Positions 43,241-52,601 of a stretch of 64,000 nucleotides of DNA are shown here, in pieces; the stretch's first letter is position 1, and each line of letters starts with the position of its first letter. Below the pieces are notes generated by a model. It worked only from the letters and a program-made list of their open reading frames with translations. It made no database searches and was not told the origin of the DNA. The position numbers and the translations under genes were made by a program. The stretch lies in the NCBI GenBank assembly GCA_000799755.1, contig JUHI01000016.1, forward strand, positions 91,371 through 155,370, given 5' to 3'. The DNA is from Martinezella tropici (lineage in GTDB: Bacteria; Pseudomonadota; Alphaproteobacteria; Rhizobiales; Rhizobiaceae).

Positions 43241-44161
43241 TCAGCGGGAGCCAGCAAAGCGGCTTGCCGCCGCGCATATGGCGGCAAAGCCGGCGCGTGC
43301 GCCCTCGCTCATATGCCGTGCCCGCAGCCAGGCATGCACCATCTGCGGCTCCTCGCGAAACCACACCTCGACGCCGGCCTGCGCGAGGCGAGCCGCATAG
43401 TTGCGGCCGTCGTCGCGCAGCGGATCGTAGTGCGCCACCGTGATGAAAGTCGGAGGAAGATCGGCGACGGACGGCAGAAGAAGCGGACCGGAGACCGGAT
43501 CGCCTTCGGGCGCTTGTAGAATAGTGCGGTAATAGGCGACATCCGCTGTCGTCAGACCCGGTGCCTCGGCCATTTCTTGATAGGAGCCGGAGACGAGATC
43601 GCCACCGAGTGCCGGATAGATCAAAATCTGGCCGACAATTCCCGAAATCCCCTCAGCTTTCGCCCGCACCGCCAATCCCGCCGCTAGATTACCGCCGGCA
43701 CTGTCGCCGATCAGCACGACCGATTTCTTCTCGGCGAGCAGTTGTTTGAGCACGCTGAAACAGTCATCCGTCTGCGCCGGCCAGCGATACTCCGGCGCCA
43801 GTCGATAGTCGACAGAGATCAGTTCGGCGCCGGCATGATCGGCAATTTCGGCGCAGATCGCATGATGACTCTCAAGCGAACCGACGACGAAGCCGCCGCC
43901 GTGGAGATAGAGCAGGTGTGTTGCCGTACGGATATTGACGGGCTTGTAATGCCTGACGGGAATCGTTCCGGATACGACTTCATCGCTGGTCTGCATGCCC
44001 TCCGGCAAGGGACGATCGAAACGGGCGCATAAGGCATCATACCATTCACGCTGCTGCGCGATCGTGGCCGTTACCGCGTCCGGCGGATAGAAGGAATCGC
44101 AGATTTCCATGAACTGCGAGATCCCGGCTTCGCTCGGCATGGGACGCTTAGGGGAAGTCAT
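43241..44161 (-). CDS. HSL-type alpha/beta hydrolase
   Basis: A 306-residue esterase of the hormone-sensitive-lipase group. The oxyanion-hole motif is YLHGGGF (86-91), the nucleophile IGDSAGGN (Ser154), followed by DPLRDDG and a C-terminal His in MVHAWL. It is convergent with the CocE-type gene (stops two bases apart). The substrate is probably a short-chain ester; nothing in the sequence narrows it. Confidence 0.85.
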   Translation of the reverse strand: MTSPKRPMPSEAGISQFMEICDSFYPPDAVTATIAQQREWYDALCARFDRPLPEGMQTSDEVVSGTIPVRHYKPVNIRTATHLLYLHGGGFVVGSLESHHAICAEIADHAGAELISVDYRLAPEYRWPAQTDDCFSVLKQLLAEKKSVVLIGDSAGGNLAAGLAVRAKAEGISGIVGQILIYPALGGDLVSGSYQEMAEAPGLTTADVAYYRTILQAPEGDPVSGPLLLPSVADLPPTFITVAHYDPLRDDGRNYAARLAQAGVEVWFREEPQMVHAWLRARHMSEGARAGFAAICAAASRFAGSR

Positions 44162-44277
44162 CGGATATCCTCGATTCGGGCCAATGGATCGAGGATAGCG
44201 TGGCGATGCGGGCGAATGCTGATCTGCCTACGGCCAGCATCACCGTGATGGCGACATTCACCAACTAGCGGCCGGGT

Positions 44278-44400
44278 TTAATCAGCCGCAAATACGCTGC
44301 TCGACGGCAGGGAAAAGCCCGTCGGCATCTGCATGCACTGCGCATTGGACCAGGTAAGCGCTGCAAGCGCGAGTGCCGCGCCAATCACAAGCCGAATCAT
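44278..44400 (-). CDS. Small secreted or membrane-anchored peptide
   Basis: Forty residues starting MIRLVIGAALALAALTWSNA, a plausible Sec signal or anchor, then a short tail with two Met and one Cys. AGAAGAG lies a few bases before the ATG. It is monocistronic. No family recognised; it could be a spurious frame. Confidence 0.4.
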   Translation of the reverse strand: MIRLVIGAALALAALTWSNAQCMQMPTGFSLPSSSVFAAD

Positions 44401-44470
44401 GAGCTCTTCTTTCGTCCCCGTTTGACGCGGCCTGCGAGGTCGCAAATGCCTCGCCGGCCGGTTGTTTCGT

Positions 44471-45208
44471 TTAGTAGACCTGTGCCGTCGGGCGAAACAG
44501 GATCTCGTTGATATCGACATCTTGCGGCTGACTTATGGCGAAAGCCACGGTGCTGGCAAATGCCTCCGGCGATATCGCGCCCTTATAGACCTCGTTGATG
44601 CGGGCGGCGACATCCGGATCGGTGATGGTGTCCGGCAGCTCGGTTGCGACAGCACCGGGCGAGATGATCGTCGTGCGGATATTGTGCGGCTTTACCTCCT
44701 GGCGCAGACCCTCGGAAAGTGCCCGCACGGCATGCTTCGTCGCCGAGTAGACAGCCCCGCCCGGCCCGACCTTGTGCCCAGCTACCGAGGAAACGTTGAT
44801 GATATGCCCGCTCTTCTGCTCCTTCATATAGGGAAGAACAGCAGCAATGCCGTAGAGCACGCCCTTGATGTTGACGTCGATCATCCGATCCCATTCGTCG
44901 ATGTGAAGGCGCTCCAGCATAGAGCTCGGCATTAGACCGGCATTGTTGATGAGCACGTCGATACGGCCATGCTGCCTGACAGCGTGGTCCACGAGCGCCT
45001 TCACCTGCGCGCGATCCGTAACATCCGTCTGGACGACGGCCCCCTCGCCCAACGAAAGCTCTTTTGCCAGTTCCCGCAGGCGATCGATGCGCCGCGCCCC
45101 GAGAACGAGCCTGGCGCCATCCTTGGCAAGACGGCGGGCGGCCGCCTCACCGAGGCCGCTGCTCGCGCCCGTGACGACCACGACCTTGTCCTTGATACCT
45201 TCCGTCAT
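44471..45208 (-). CDS. SDR-family oxidoreductase
   Basis: A 245-residue classical SDR with VVVTGASSGLGEAAA (glycine-rich loop), LINNAGLMP, Ser in NVSSVAGH, and YSATK active-site residues. The family type suggests an NADP-dependent ketone or aldehyde reductase. It follows the cupin gene by 11 bp on the same strand and is likely co-transcribed with it under the divergent LysR regulator. The ATG gives the usual MTEGIKDKVVVV N-terminus. Confidence 0.88.
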   Translation of the reverse strand: MTEGIKDKVVVVTGASSGLGEAAARRLAKDGARLVLGARRIDRLRELAKELSLGEGAVVQTDVTDRAQVKALVDHAVRQHGRIDVLINNAGLMPSSMLERLHIDEWDRMIDVNIKGVLYGIAAVLPYMKEQKSGHIINVSSVAGHKVGPGGAVYSATKHAVRALSEGLRQEVKPHNIRTTIISPGAVATELPDTITDPDVAARINEVYKGAISPEAFASTVAFAISQPQDVDINEILFRPTAQVY

Positions 45209-45219
45209 CGTCTTCGACC

Positions 45220-45618
45220 TCACTTTCCCTGATATTGGGCGTCCGTCACATGCTCCATCCAATCGACTACCTTACCGTCAAGATGTTCCTGGATGGCGAT
45301 GTGGGTCATGGCTGTCGTCGGCGAAGCGCCATGCCAGTGCTTCTCGCCCGGCTCGAACCAGACGACGTCTCCGGGGCGAATCTCCTCGATCGGGCCGCCC
45401 TCGCGCTGAACGAGACCGAAGCCGGCAGTGACGATCAGGGTCTGGCCGCGCGGATGGGTGTGCCACGCAGTCCTTGCGCCTGGTTCAAACGTGACGCTGC
45501 CGGCTGCGGCTCTGCGCGCCTCATTGGCGGCAAAGACCGGGTCGATGCGTACGGTACCGGTGAACCAGTCCGAAGGACCTTTGCCCGAGGGCTGCGTGCC
45601 GTTCCTCTTGATATCCAT
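45220..45618 (-). CDS. Cupin-domain protein
   Basis: A 132-residue single-domain cupin. Motif 1 GARTAWHTHPRGQTLIVTAG and motif 2 PGDVVWFEPGEKHWHGA supply the usual metal-binding His and Glu residues. Such proteins next to SDRs and LysR regulators are often annotated as carboxymuconolactone-related or quinone-handling, but the substrate is unknown. AAGGA precedes the ATG at 45616-45618; the longer open frame upstream has no SD. Confidence 0.85.
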   Translation of the reverse strand: MDIKRNGTQPSGKGPSDWFTGTVRIDPVFAANEARRAAAGSVTFEPGARTAWHTHPRGQTLIVTAGFGLVQREGGPIEEIRPGDVVWFEPGEKHWHGASPTTAMTHIAIQEHLDGKVVDWMEHVTDAQYQGK

Positions 45619-45877
45619 GATGACGTCCTTTCTGGCGATGAGCCGCAATGGCTCGACTTTATGAGGCTAATCTAGCCCACAATTTTCGGAGCAGTAGTGG
45701 GTCACGCTCGCATAGACTTATGAACCCGAGTGATAAATATCGCGTCCCACTGTAGCGGGCCGAAACAGCAGAACGGCTGCCGAATCTGTGTTTTGGCCTT
45801 TCGCTCCCATACGGTCGCTATATGACTCGTTCATTCCATGATAAGAGCATCGCCTGACATATGAGAGACACTCATAG

Positions 45878-46771
45878 ATGCTACGCGAAAACGTCACCGA
45901 CCTGCTATTCTTTCTCGCCGTCGCCAGAGAACGGAGCTTTACGCGCGCTGCGGCCCAGCTCGGCGTTTCGCAATCGGCACTCAGCCACACGGTGCGGCAG
46001 CTCGAGGAGCGCATGGGCGTCCGACTTTTGACGCGCACCACGCGCAGCGTCAGCCCGACACCGGCGGGCGAGCGCCTGCTGCAATCACTGACGCCGCGCT
46101 TCCAGGAAATCGAAGCCGAACTCTTTGCCGTCACCGAGCTCCGAGAAAAGCCGGCGGGAACGATCCGTCTCACCTCGGTCGACTATGCTGTCGATACCTA
46201 TATCTGGCCGAAGCTTGCCAGCGTGCTTAAGGATTATCCTGACATCCATGTCGAGATCATCAACGATTACGGCCTGACGGATATCGTCGCGGAGCGCTTC
46301 GACGCCGGCGTGCGCCTCGGCCAGACGGTTGCCAACGGCATGATTGCCGTCCGCATCGCGCCCGATGAGCCGTTTGCCGTGGTCGGTTCTCCATCCTATT
46401 TCGAGGGACGCACCAAACCAATCGTCCCTCAGGACCTGACCGCTCACACGTGCGTCAACCTGCGGCTCCCGACGCATGGCGGCAACTACGTGTGGGAGTT
46501 CGAAAGGGGCAACGAAGAACTGCGGGTGCGCGTGGACGGGCAAATCACGTTCAACGGTGTCAGGCAGGTGCTGGCCGCCGCCGTCGATGGTTACGGATTG
46601 GCCTATGCGCCCTACGGCCTGGTGCGGCCGCACATCGAAAGCGGCCGCCTCGTCCGCGTACTGGAGGATTGGTGCCCGCCATGGACGGGCTACCATCTCT
46701 ATTATCCGAGCCGCCGCCAGCCGTCTTCCGCCTTTGCGGTGGTGCTGGAGGCGTTGCGCTACCGCGGCTGA
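45878..46771 (+). CDS. LysR-family regulator of the cupin-SDR pair
   Basis: A 297-residue LysR regulator. The DNA-binding domain is LLFFLAVARERSFTRAAAQLGVSQSALSHTVRQLEE; the effector domain starts near AGTIRLTSVDYAVD and contains GVRLGQTVANGMIAV, typical of the CrgA/AaeR-like subgroup. It is divergent from the cupin-SDR pair across about 260 bp, its most likely target. It is convergent with the pentitol kinase gene. Confidence 0.88.
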   Translation: MLRENVTDLLFFLAVARERSFTRAAAQLGVSQSALSHTVRQLEERMGVRLLTRTTRSVSPTPAGERLLQSLTPRFQEIEAELFAVTELREKPAGTIRLTSVDYAVDTYIWPKLASVLKDYPDIHVEIINDYGLTDIVAERFDAGVRLGQTVANGMIAVRIAPDEPFAVVGSPSYFEGRTKPIVPQDLTAHTCVNLRLPTHGGNYVWEFERGNEELRVRVDGQITFNGVRQVLAAAVDGYGLAYAPYGLVRPHIESGRLVRVLEDWCPPWTGYHLYYPSRRQPSSAFAVVLEALRYRG

Positions 46772-46780
46772 GGGCGGGAC

Positions 46781-48412
46781 TTACGACGCCATCAGCGCGC
46801 GAATGCTGCGATCTGCCGATTGCAGCAGTTCGAAAGCTTCGTAGCGCCGCTCATGCAACGTCTTGATGGCACCATCGGCCGGCTCGAACTGCTTCGCCAG
46901 TCGCGACATGGTTGCCATGGCTTCAACGAGCGAGCCGCAATGACCGCCAGCTGTGGCGCCAAGCATGGCCGCACCGAGAAGAACCGGCTCCTCCGTATCC
47001 GCGACAGCGACCGGCCTGCCTGTCGTATCCGCCAGCAGCTGGCGCACAAGACCGCTCTGGGCGGCACCACCGCTTGCAATGATGAGATCGCAGTCAATGC
47101 CATCCTGACCCAGCTTTTCGAGCAACTGCTTCAGGCCATAGCCGATACCGCAGAGGCCGGCGACATAGAGTGCGACCAGGTCTTCAATGCCGGTTTCCAA
47201 TCCTAGACCAGAGATGACGGCACGCGCATCCGGATCGGCATAGGGAGAGCGATTGCCGAGGAATTCGGGAACGACCTGAATGGATTGCGCGAGCTTCACA
47301 GCGTCTGAAGTGCTCCCGCTTGCCTTCACGGCCTGCCGGTCGAGCCAGGCAACCAGCGAAAGACCTTCCGCTTCGGCCTTCTGGCGCGCTTCGCCAGTAG
47401 CAGGATGCATGCTGACGAGATGATCGATCGCAGCGCCGGCGGCCGATTGACCACCCTCGGTCAGCCAGAGACCGGGCACCATGGCCGAAAAATACGGACC
47501 CCAGACACCATCGACAAAAACGGCCCCTTCGCTCGATGCCATCGAGCAGGCCGAGGTGCCGAAGATATAGGCGAGCCGGTTTTTGACATCCGCCCTTCCA
47601 TCCGGCCCCTGCCCGCCCAGCGTCCCGACACCACCGGCATGGGCATCGATCAGCGACGCGCCGACCGGCGTGCCGATCGCGAGGCCGAGATCACGCGCGG
47701 CGACATCGTTCAAGCCTTCGCCAAGCCCAGTCCCCGGCTCGACGATCTCGGTGCCGATCCGCACAAAACCCTCGTCCGCCAACTCGCCCAGGCCGATGTT
47801 TTTGAAATACGCGGCATCCCAACGCTTCTCATGGGCGAGATAGGTCCATTTGCACGTCACCGTGCAGACCGACCGTTGCAGCGAACCCGTCGCGCGCCAG
47901 GTCAGATAATCGGCAAGATCGAAGAAATGATCGGTCGCAGCAAAGGATTGCGGCAGCTTTCGCTTCAGCCACAGGAGCTTCGGCGTCTCCATCTCAGGCG
48001 AGATGCGACCACCGACATAACGCAGCGCGGCATGGTCGCCGGCGTTGATCTCGGCGGCCTCGCCGGCGGCGCGATGATCCATCCAGACGATGATGTTGCG
48101 ATCGGCATCCCCCGAAGGGCCTACAGCCACGGGTTCGCCGTCGGCCTTGACCGCGACCAGCGAGCAGGTCGCGTCGAAGCCGATACCGGCGACATCGCTG
48201 GCCGCTACCTTCGCCGTTGCGACAGCCTCCTTGACGCTATCGCAGACGGCCCTCCAGATCTGCTCGCTCGACTGCTCGACGATGCTGCCGGCCTCGTGCC
48301 AGATGGTGATCGGCCGCTTGGCGGCGGCGAGCAGATGGCCATGTGCGTCGAAAATTCCGGCCCGGGCGCTGCCGGTGCCGACATCGATGCCAATGAAATA
48401 AGGTGCCGTCAT
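46781..48412 (-). CDS. FGGY carbohydrate kinase, probable D-ribulokinase
   Basis: A 543-residue FGGY kinase. It opens with IGIDVGTGSARAGIFDAHG, has VWMDHRA and a C-terminal nucleotide domain with IIASGGAAQSGLVRQLLADTTGRPVAV. Length and motifs fit the ribulokinase branch. The ATG overlaps the stop of the SDR dehydrogenase gene (ATGA), so oxidation of a pentitol to a ketopentose followed by phosphorylation is the likely sequence; ribitol to D-ribulose to D-ribulose 5-phosphate is my best guess. Confidence 0.83.
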   Translation of the reverse strand: MTAPYFIGIDVGTGSARAGIFDAHGHLLAAAKRPITIWHEAGSIVEQSSEQIWRAVCDSVKEAVATAKVAASDVAGIGFDATCSLVAVKADGEPVAVGPSGDADRNIIVWMDHRAAGEAAEINAGDHAALRYVGGRISPEMETPKLLWLKRKLPQSFAATDHFFDLADYLTWRATGSLQRSVCTVTCKWTYLAHEKRWDAAYFKNIGLGELADEGFVRIGTEIVEPGTGLGEGLNDVAARDLGLAIGTPVGASLIDAHAGGVGTLGGQGPDGRADVKNRLAYIFGTSACSMASSEGAVFVDGVWGPYFSAMVPGLWLTEGGQSAAGAAIDHLVSMHPATGEARQKAEAEGLSLVAWLDRQAVKASGSTSDAVKLAQSIQVVPEFLGNRSPYADPDARAVISGLGLETGIEDLVALYVAGLCGIGYGLKQLLEKLGQDGIDCDLIIASGGAAQSGLVRQLLADTTGRPVAVADTEEPVLLGAAMLGATAGGHCGSLVEAMATMSRLAKQFEPADGAIKTLHERRYEAFELLQSADRSIRALMAS

Positions 48413-49140
48413 CAGAGATCCGTACTCAAGGGCAGGATCACCAGATCCCGGATTACGATGTTACGCGGTCTGGATAGCATGAAGACCACAGCTTCCGCCA
48501 CTTCCGTCGCCTCCATGAGACCGCCGGCGGCAATCGCTTCATCGAGCTTTGCCTGCGGCCAGTCGCTGATCAGCGCCGTCACCACCGGCCCCGGCGCCAC
48601 GGCACCGACCCGGATGCCATGCTTGGCAACCTGACGCCGCACCGTGTGCGTGAAGGCCTGAATGGCGTGCTTGGATGCCGTATAGATCGGCTCCCAGACC
48701 ACCGGCACGAGACCAGCGATCGAGCTGGTCATGACGATATCGCCGGTCTTCCGTTCGATCATGTGCGGCAGCACCATGCGGACCGAACGGAAGGCGGCGT
48801 TGATGTTGAGGTCCAGCATCCGGTCCCAGGCATCTGGATCGCCTTCTGCTACCTCGCCGCCGATATAGGCGCCGGCATTGGCATGGAAGATATCGAGCTT
48901 GCCGAACCTGTCGAGAATCTGCGGCAACATGGTCGCGACACTTTCGGGCTTCAGAAGATCGACGACGACCGGATGGGCGTTTGGCCCCAATTCGGCGCAA
49001 AGGCTTTTCAGGCTCTCTTCCGCCCGGTCGACGAGGGCGACGCTGGCGCCCTCGTTCAATAGCGACTTGGCGCATTCCAGGCCAATTCCAGACGCAGCCC
49101 CGGTGATGGCGGCGACCTTGCCGGCAAAATCCTGTCTCAT
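48412..49140 (-). CDS. rbtD: SDR dehydrogenase, probable ribitol 2-dehydrogenase
   Basis: A 242-residue SDR with AAITGAASGIGLECA, FHANAGAYIGGE and the active-site segment SSIAGLVPVVWEPIYTASK. The C-terminus (RNIVIRDLVILPLSTDL) resembles ribitol dehydrogenases. AAGGA precedes the ATG at 49138-49140. It is encoded between a sugar ABC permease and a ribulokinase-type FGGY gene. D-arabitol or another pentitol is an alternative substrate. Confidence 0.78.
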   Translation of the reverse strand: MRQDFAGKVAAITGAASGIGLECAKSLLNEGASVALVDRAEESLKSLCAELGPNAHPVVVDLLKPESVATMLPQILDRFGKLDIFHANAGAYIGGEVAEGDPDAWDRMLDLNINAAFRSVRMVLPHMIERKTGDIVMTSSIAGLVPVVWEPIYTASKHAIQAFTHTVRRQVAKHGIRVGAVAPGPVVTALISDWPQAKLDEAIAAGGLMEATEVAEAVVFMLSRPRNIVIRDLVILPLSTDL

Positions 49141-49165
49141 AACAATCCTTACCTTCTTGAAGAAA

Positions 49166-50416
49166 TCAGCCACGCCCATGCGAGGCGCGGGAACGACGGG
49201 CGAGCGAATCGACGATGACGGCAATGGCAAGAACCGCGCCGGTGATCATGTAGCGAAGCGCCGACGACAGATCGAGCATGGTGAGGCCGCTGGCGATCGA
49301 CTGGATGACTATGATGCCGAGCAGTGCCGAATAGGCGCTGCCGCGACCGCCGAAGAGGCTGGTGCCGCCGATGACGGCTGCGGCGATCGCATTCAGATTG
49401 ACGTCGCCGGTCCCCGCCTGCTGGCTGGCTGAGGCAAGACGTGCCGCCGCCAGGACGCCGCCGAGGGCTGCGAACATGGCGCAGAGCACGAAGGCGCTGG
49501 TATAGATCCGCCTGACATTGATGCCGGCACGCCGTGCCGCTTCGCGATTGCCGCCAACGGCGGACATCGACCGGCCCCATTGGGTGCGCGTCAGCGCATA
49601 GTCCATGACGATAACCAGCACAACGAACAGGGCAAACATCCAGGGGATGCCGCGATCCTGATTGAGATAGAAGGCGACGAACTCTAGCGCAACCGTGATG
49701 ACAGCGGCCTTGATCAGCAGGCCGCTAACGGAAGGTGCCGACAGGTTTGCCTGCTTGCGCCGCCGCACGGCGCTCAAGCCGGTGATGAGCAAGACGGCAC
49801 CCGGAATGAGCGCGAAGACGTAAGCGAGCGGACGGGGAATGACCAGCAACTGGCCGAAATTCACGATGGCCGAGCCGTAGGGCAGATTGATCGAACCGGT
49901 CGCGCCAAGCAGATAGAGCTGCATGCCGAGTACGGCGAGAAGACCCGCCAACGTCGCAACGAAGCTCGGCATGCCCAGCCGATTGAACAGCACCGCATAG
50001 ATAGCGCCGATCACACCACCGACGACGAGCGCGGCCAGGATCGCCAGAGCGACCGGCCAGCCCTCGTTGACCCAGAGCATGCCGACCATGGCCGAGGCAA
50101 AGCCGCTGATCGAGCCAACGGACAAATCGATCTCGCCGACCATCAGCACGCAGACGATGCCAAGCGAGATGATGCCGACCGTCGAAGCGTCGAACAGCAG
50201 GTTGGCGAGATTGCTGCTCGAAAGGAATATGGGATTGAGTGTACCGAACACCGTCCAGATGATGACAAGCCCGACGACAACAGGCAAAGAGCCGAGGTCG
50301 CCGGAGCGGATCTTGTCGATCGACGAGCGGATGGTGGCCGCAAGCCCGGTATCATGGTTGACGCGAACGTCGCTGCGATCGAGCAGCAGGGTGGATTGCT
50401 TGCCGTTCTCGCTCAT
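49166..50416 (-). CDS. CUT2-type sugar ABC transporter permease
   Basis: A 416-residue permease of the RbsC/XylH class with about ten membrane segments. SLGIVCVLMVGEIDLSVGSISG and GGNREAARRAGINVRRIYTSAFVLCA (docking loop) are diagnostic, as is AAAVIGGTSLFGGRGSAYSALLG. The N-terminus has a soluble stretch of about 30 residues. The start overlaps the ATPase stop. Third gene of the pentitol operon after the binding protein and ATPase. Confidence 0.9.
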   Translation of the reverse strand: MSENGKQSTLLLDRSDVRVNHDTGLAATIRSSIDKIRSGDLGSLPVVVGLVIIWTVFGTLNPIFLSSSNLANLLFDASTVGIISLGIVCVLMVGEIDLSVGSISGFASAMVGMLWVNEGWPVALAILAALVVGGVIGAIYAVLFNRLGMPSFVATLAGLLAVLGMQLYLLGATGSINLPYGSAIVNFGQLLVIPRPLAYVFALIPGAVLLITGLSAVRRRKQANLSAPSVSGLLIKAAVITVALEFVAFYLNQDRGIPWMFALFVVLVIVMDYALTRTQWGRSMSAVGGNREAARRAGINVRRIYTSAFVLCAMFAALGGVLAAARLASASQQAGTGDVNLNAIAAAVIGGTSLFGGRGSAYSALLGIIVIQSIASGLTMLDLSSALRYMITGAVLAIAVIVDSLARRSRASHGRG

Positions 50417-51234
50417 GGCTGGCCCCCTTCTCTTTGTTCCTGTTGGGCCTGACGCCGCCCCGCGCGTCGCGACACGGAGTTTTCCGTCGCGCCGGTGATG
50501 GCGCTGACCAGTTCCTGGTTTGACGTGTCGGGATAGAAAATCCCGTTGTTGCGGCCGAGACGCAGCACGACGATGCGGTCGGCGACGGCGCGCACGTCCT
50601 CCATGTTATGGCTGATCATGATGACGCCGAGCCCCTTGTCGCGGACGCGCTCGATGAGGTTCAGCACCTCGGCGGTCTGTGCGACGCCAAGTGCGGCAGT
50701 CGGCTCGTCGAGCATGATGAGCTTCGGCTCAAGCAGCAGCGAGCGGGCAATCGCCACCGTTTGTCGCTGGCCGCCCGACAGCGATGCGATCGGGATGCGC
50801 ACACTCGGGATGCGCGCTGCAAGCTCGTTGAGCAGTGTCCAGGCCCGAACCTCCATCGCCGTTTCATCGAGCTTCATCGGGCTCAATTCTCGGCCGAGAA
50901 AGATGTTCGCGACGACATCGAGGTTTTCGCAGAGCGCCAGGTCCTGAAAGACGGTGGCAATACCGAGATCGAGCGCGGTTGCGGGGTCGCTGAGCGTCAC
51001 CGGCTTGCCGCGGAACGTGATCGTGCCGGCGCTCGGTTGGTGGACGCCGGCCAGAACCTTGACGAGCGTCGATTTGCCGGCGCCGTTGTCGCCGACAAGC
51101 GCCACCACTTCGCCGGCGTGAACATCGAGGTTGATATCCGTCAGTGCCGAGACGGCGCCGAAGTGTTTGGAGATGCCTTTGAGGCTGAGCACAAGCTCGC
51201 CATCCGGGGCTCGATGATCGGAAGCGTCACTCAT
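50413..51234 (-). CDS. CUT2-type ABC ATPase with a single nucleotide-binding domain
   Basis: A 273-residue ATPase. Walker A is GDNGAGKSTLVKVLAG, signature LSGGQRQTVAIARSLL, Walker B LIMLDEPTAALGVAQT. Most RbsA/XylG ATPases are about 500 residues with two domains; this one has one, as in the rhizobial fructose transporter FrcA, and must dimerise. Its ATG lies 74 bp after the binding-protein stop. Confidence 0.9.
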   Translation of the reverse strand: MSDASDHRAPDGELVLSLKGISKHFGAVSALTDINLDVHAGEVVALVGDNGAGKSTLVKVLAGVHQPSAGTITFRGKPVTLSDPATALDLGIATVFQDLALCENLDVVANIFLGRELSPMKLDETAMEVRAWTLLNELAARIPSVRIPIASLSGGQRQTVAIARSLLLEPKLIMLDEPTAALGVAQTAEVLNLIERVRDKGLGVIMISHNMEDVRAVADRIVVLRLGRNNGIFYPDTSNQELVSAITGATENSVSRRAGRRQAQQEQREGGQP

Positions 51235-51270
51235 GACCAGCCACCTTCTCGGGTTAGAATTCTATCGGTT

Positions 51271-51292
51271 TCCGGCCGCCGAAGCGGCCGGA
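51271..51292 (-). repeat. UUCG-tetraloop hairpin between binding-protein and ATPase genes
   Basis: On the transcribed minus strand, UCCGGCCGC-UUCG-GCGGCCGGA: a perfect 9-bp stem closed by C(UUCG)G, an exceptionally stable tetraloop. No U-tract follows. It lies about 17 bp past the binding-protein stop and should protect that mRNA from 3' decay. Confidence 0.75.
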
Positions 51293-51308
51293 GCTTGGGA
51301 GGCAGAAC

Positions 51309-52394
51309 TCAGCCGCCGATACCGAGCTTCTTGCAGCCATCGGCGTAACGGTCGTTGCAGAGCTGTGCGGGCGTCTGGATCGGCTTGCCGTTGACGGTCT
51401 TGTCGATGATCTCGGCCTTGAGGTTCTCGGACGTAACCAAGGCCGGCGTGAAGAGCTTGGTCGGCGTGTCGAAAAGTTTCGTGTCGGCTTTCGGCGTCTC
51501 GCCGGAGAGCAACTCGATTGCGACATTGGCGGCGGCGGCGGCAACGATCTCGCTCGGCTTGGAGATCGTATTGTACTGATCACCGGAAATGATGAGCTGC
51601 AGACCGGCGATGGTCGCGTCGTTGCCCGTCACCGGCGGCACCGGATCAACGCCTGCGGCCTTGAAGGCTGCAATCGCTGCACCACCCGTACCGTCATTGG
51701 CAGCGACGACGCCGAGGATCTTCTTGCCGAAACGGGTGATCTGGCCACTCGCCCATTGCTGCGCCTTCGGCGGCGCCCATTCCGGCGTGTCGAACTCCGC
51801 CAGAACCGGATAGCCGCCATCGGCGAGGCCGGCATGAATGCCCTTCTTGATCAGGCCTGCGGCCGCATCGGTCGGCGAACCGTTGATTTCGAGAAGGCCG
51901 CCATCGCCCGCCTTCACACCCTTCGCCTTCAGATGATCGACCAGCGACTTGGCGATCATCTTGCCGATCTCTTCATTGTTGAAGGAGACATAGTAGTCGG
52001 CAGCAGCCGACGGGATCGGGCGGTCATAGGCGATGACCTTCACGCCCTGGCTTTGCGCGAGCTTAACCAGCGAAGCAGCGGCCGTTGAGTCCACCGGGTC
52101 GAGCACAATCGCCTTCGCACCCTGCGAAATCGCCGAGTTGAACTGCTGCTGCTGGCGTGAGGCATCGCCATTGGCATTCTGGTAAATGACCTTGCAGCCG
52201 GCGCAAAGCTTCTTCATCTCCGCCTGGAAGCCGGGGAAGTCGTGCTCTTCATAGCGCGTGGAGCTCTGGTCGGGCATGAGGAAGGCAACGGTCGCGTCTG
52301 TCACCTTGGCCGATTGCGCGAAGGCAGAGGTGCCGGCCAGAAGGCCGAGGCCAAGCGCCGCAGCGCCGGCGATTTTCAATGCGAAATGGTTCAT
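51309..52394 (-). CDS. CUT2-type sugar ABC transporter substrate-binding protein
   Basis: A 361-residue periplasmic protein of the XylF/RbsB class. The Sec signal is MNHFALKIAGAAALGLGLLAGTSAFA, followed by AFLMPDQSSTRYEEHDFPGF and the lobe motifs AIVLDPVDS and AYDRPIPSAAADYYVSFNN. First gene of the operon running to the FGGY kinase. A pentitol such as ribitol is the probable ligand, inferred from the catabolic genes. Confidence 0.9.
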   Translation of the reverse strand: MNHFALKIAGAAALGLGLLAGTSAFAQSAKVTDATVAFLMPDQSSTRYEEHDFPGFQAEMKKLCAGCKVIYQNANGDASRQQQQFNSAISQGAKAIVLDPVDSTAAASLVKLAQSQGVKVIAYDRPIPSAAADYYVSFNNEEIGKMIAKSLVDHLKAKGVKAGDGGLLEINGSPTDAAAGLIKKGIHAGLADGGYPVLAEFDTPEWAPPKAQQWASGQITRFGKKILGVVAANDGTGGAAIAAFKAAGVDPVPPVTGNDATIAGLQLIISGDQYNTISKPSEIVAAAAANVAIELLSGETPKADTKLFDTPTKLFTPALVTSENLKAEIIDKTVNGKPIQTPAQLCNDRYADGCKKLGIGG

Positions 52395-52601
52395 TGGAAT
52401 TTCTCCGTTCCAAATGGTAATAGTTTCCCTCGATCATCGCGGCTGTCCGCACGCGATGCTCTCTTGTTTGATGCGTTCCCGCCGGCGGTCATCCGACCGA
52501 GGCGGCGGTAAATTTCGGACAAGCCTTTTCCTTCGAGCGGCAAAGCTGCCTGCCCGTTCGCTTGTCCTGAATTCTGCCTTTCCTCCCTGTCCTCCCTTTT
52601 G

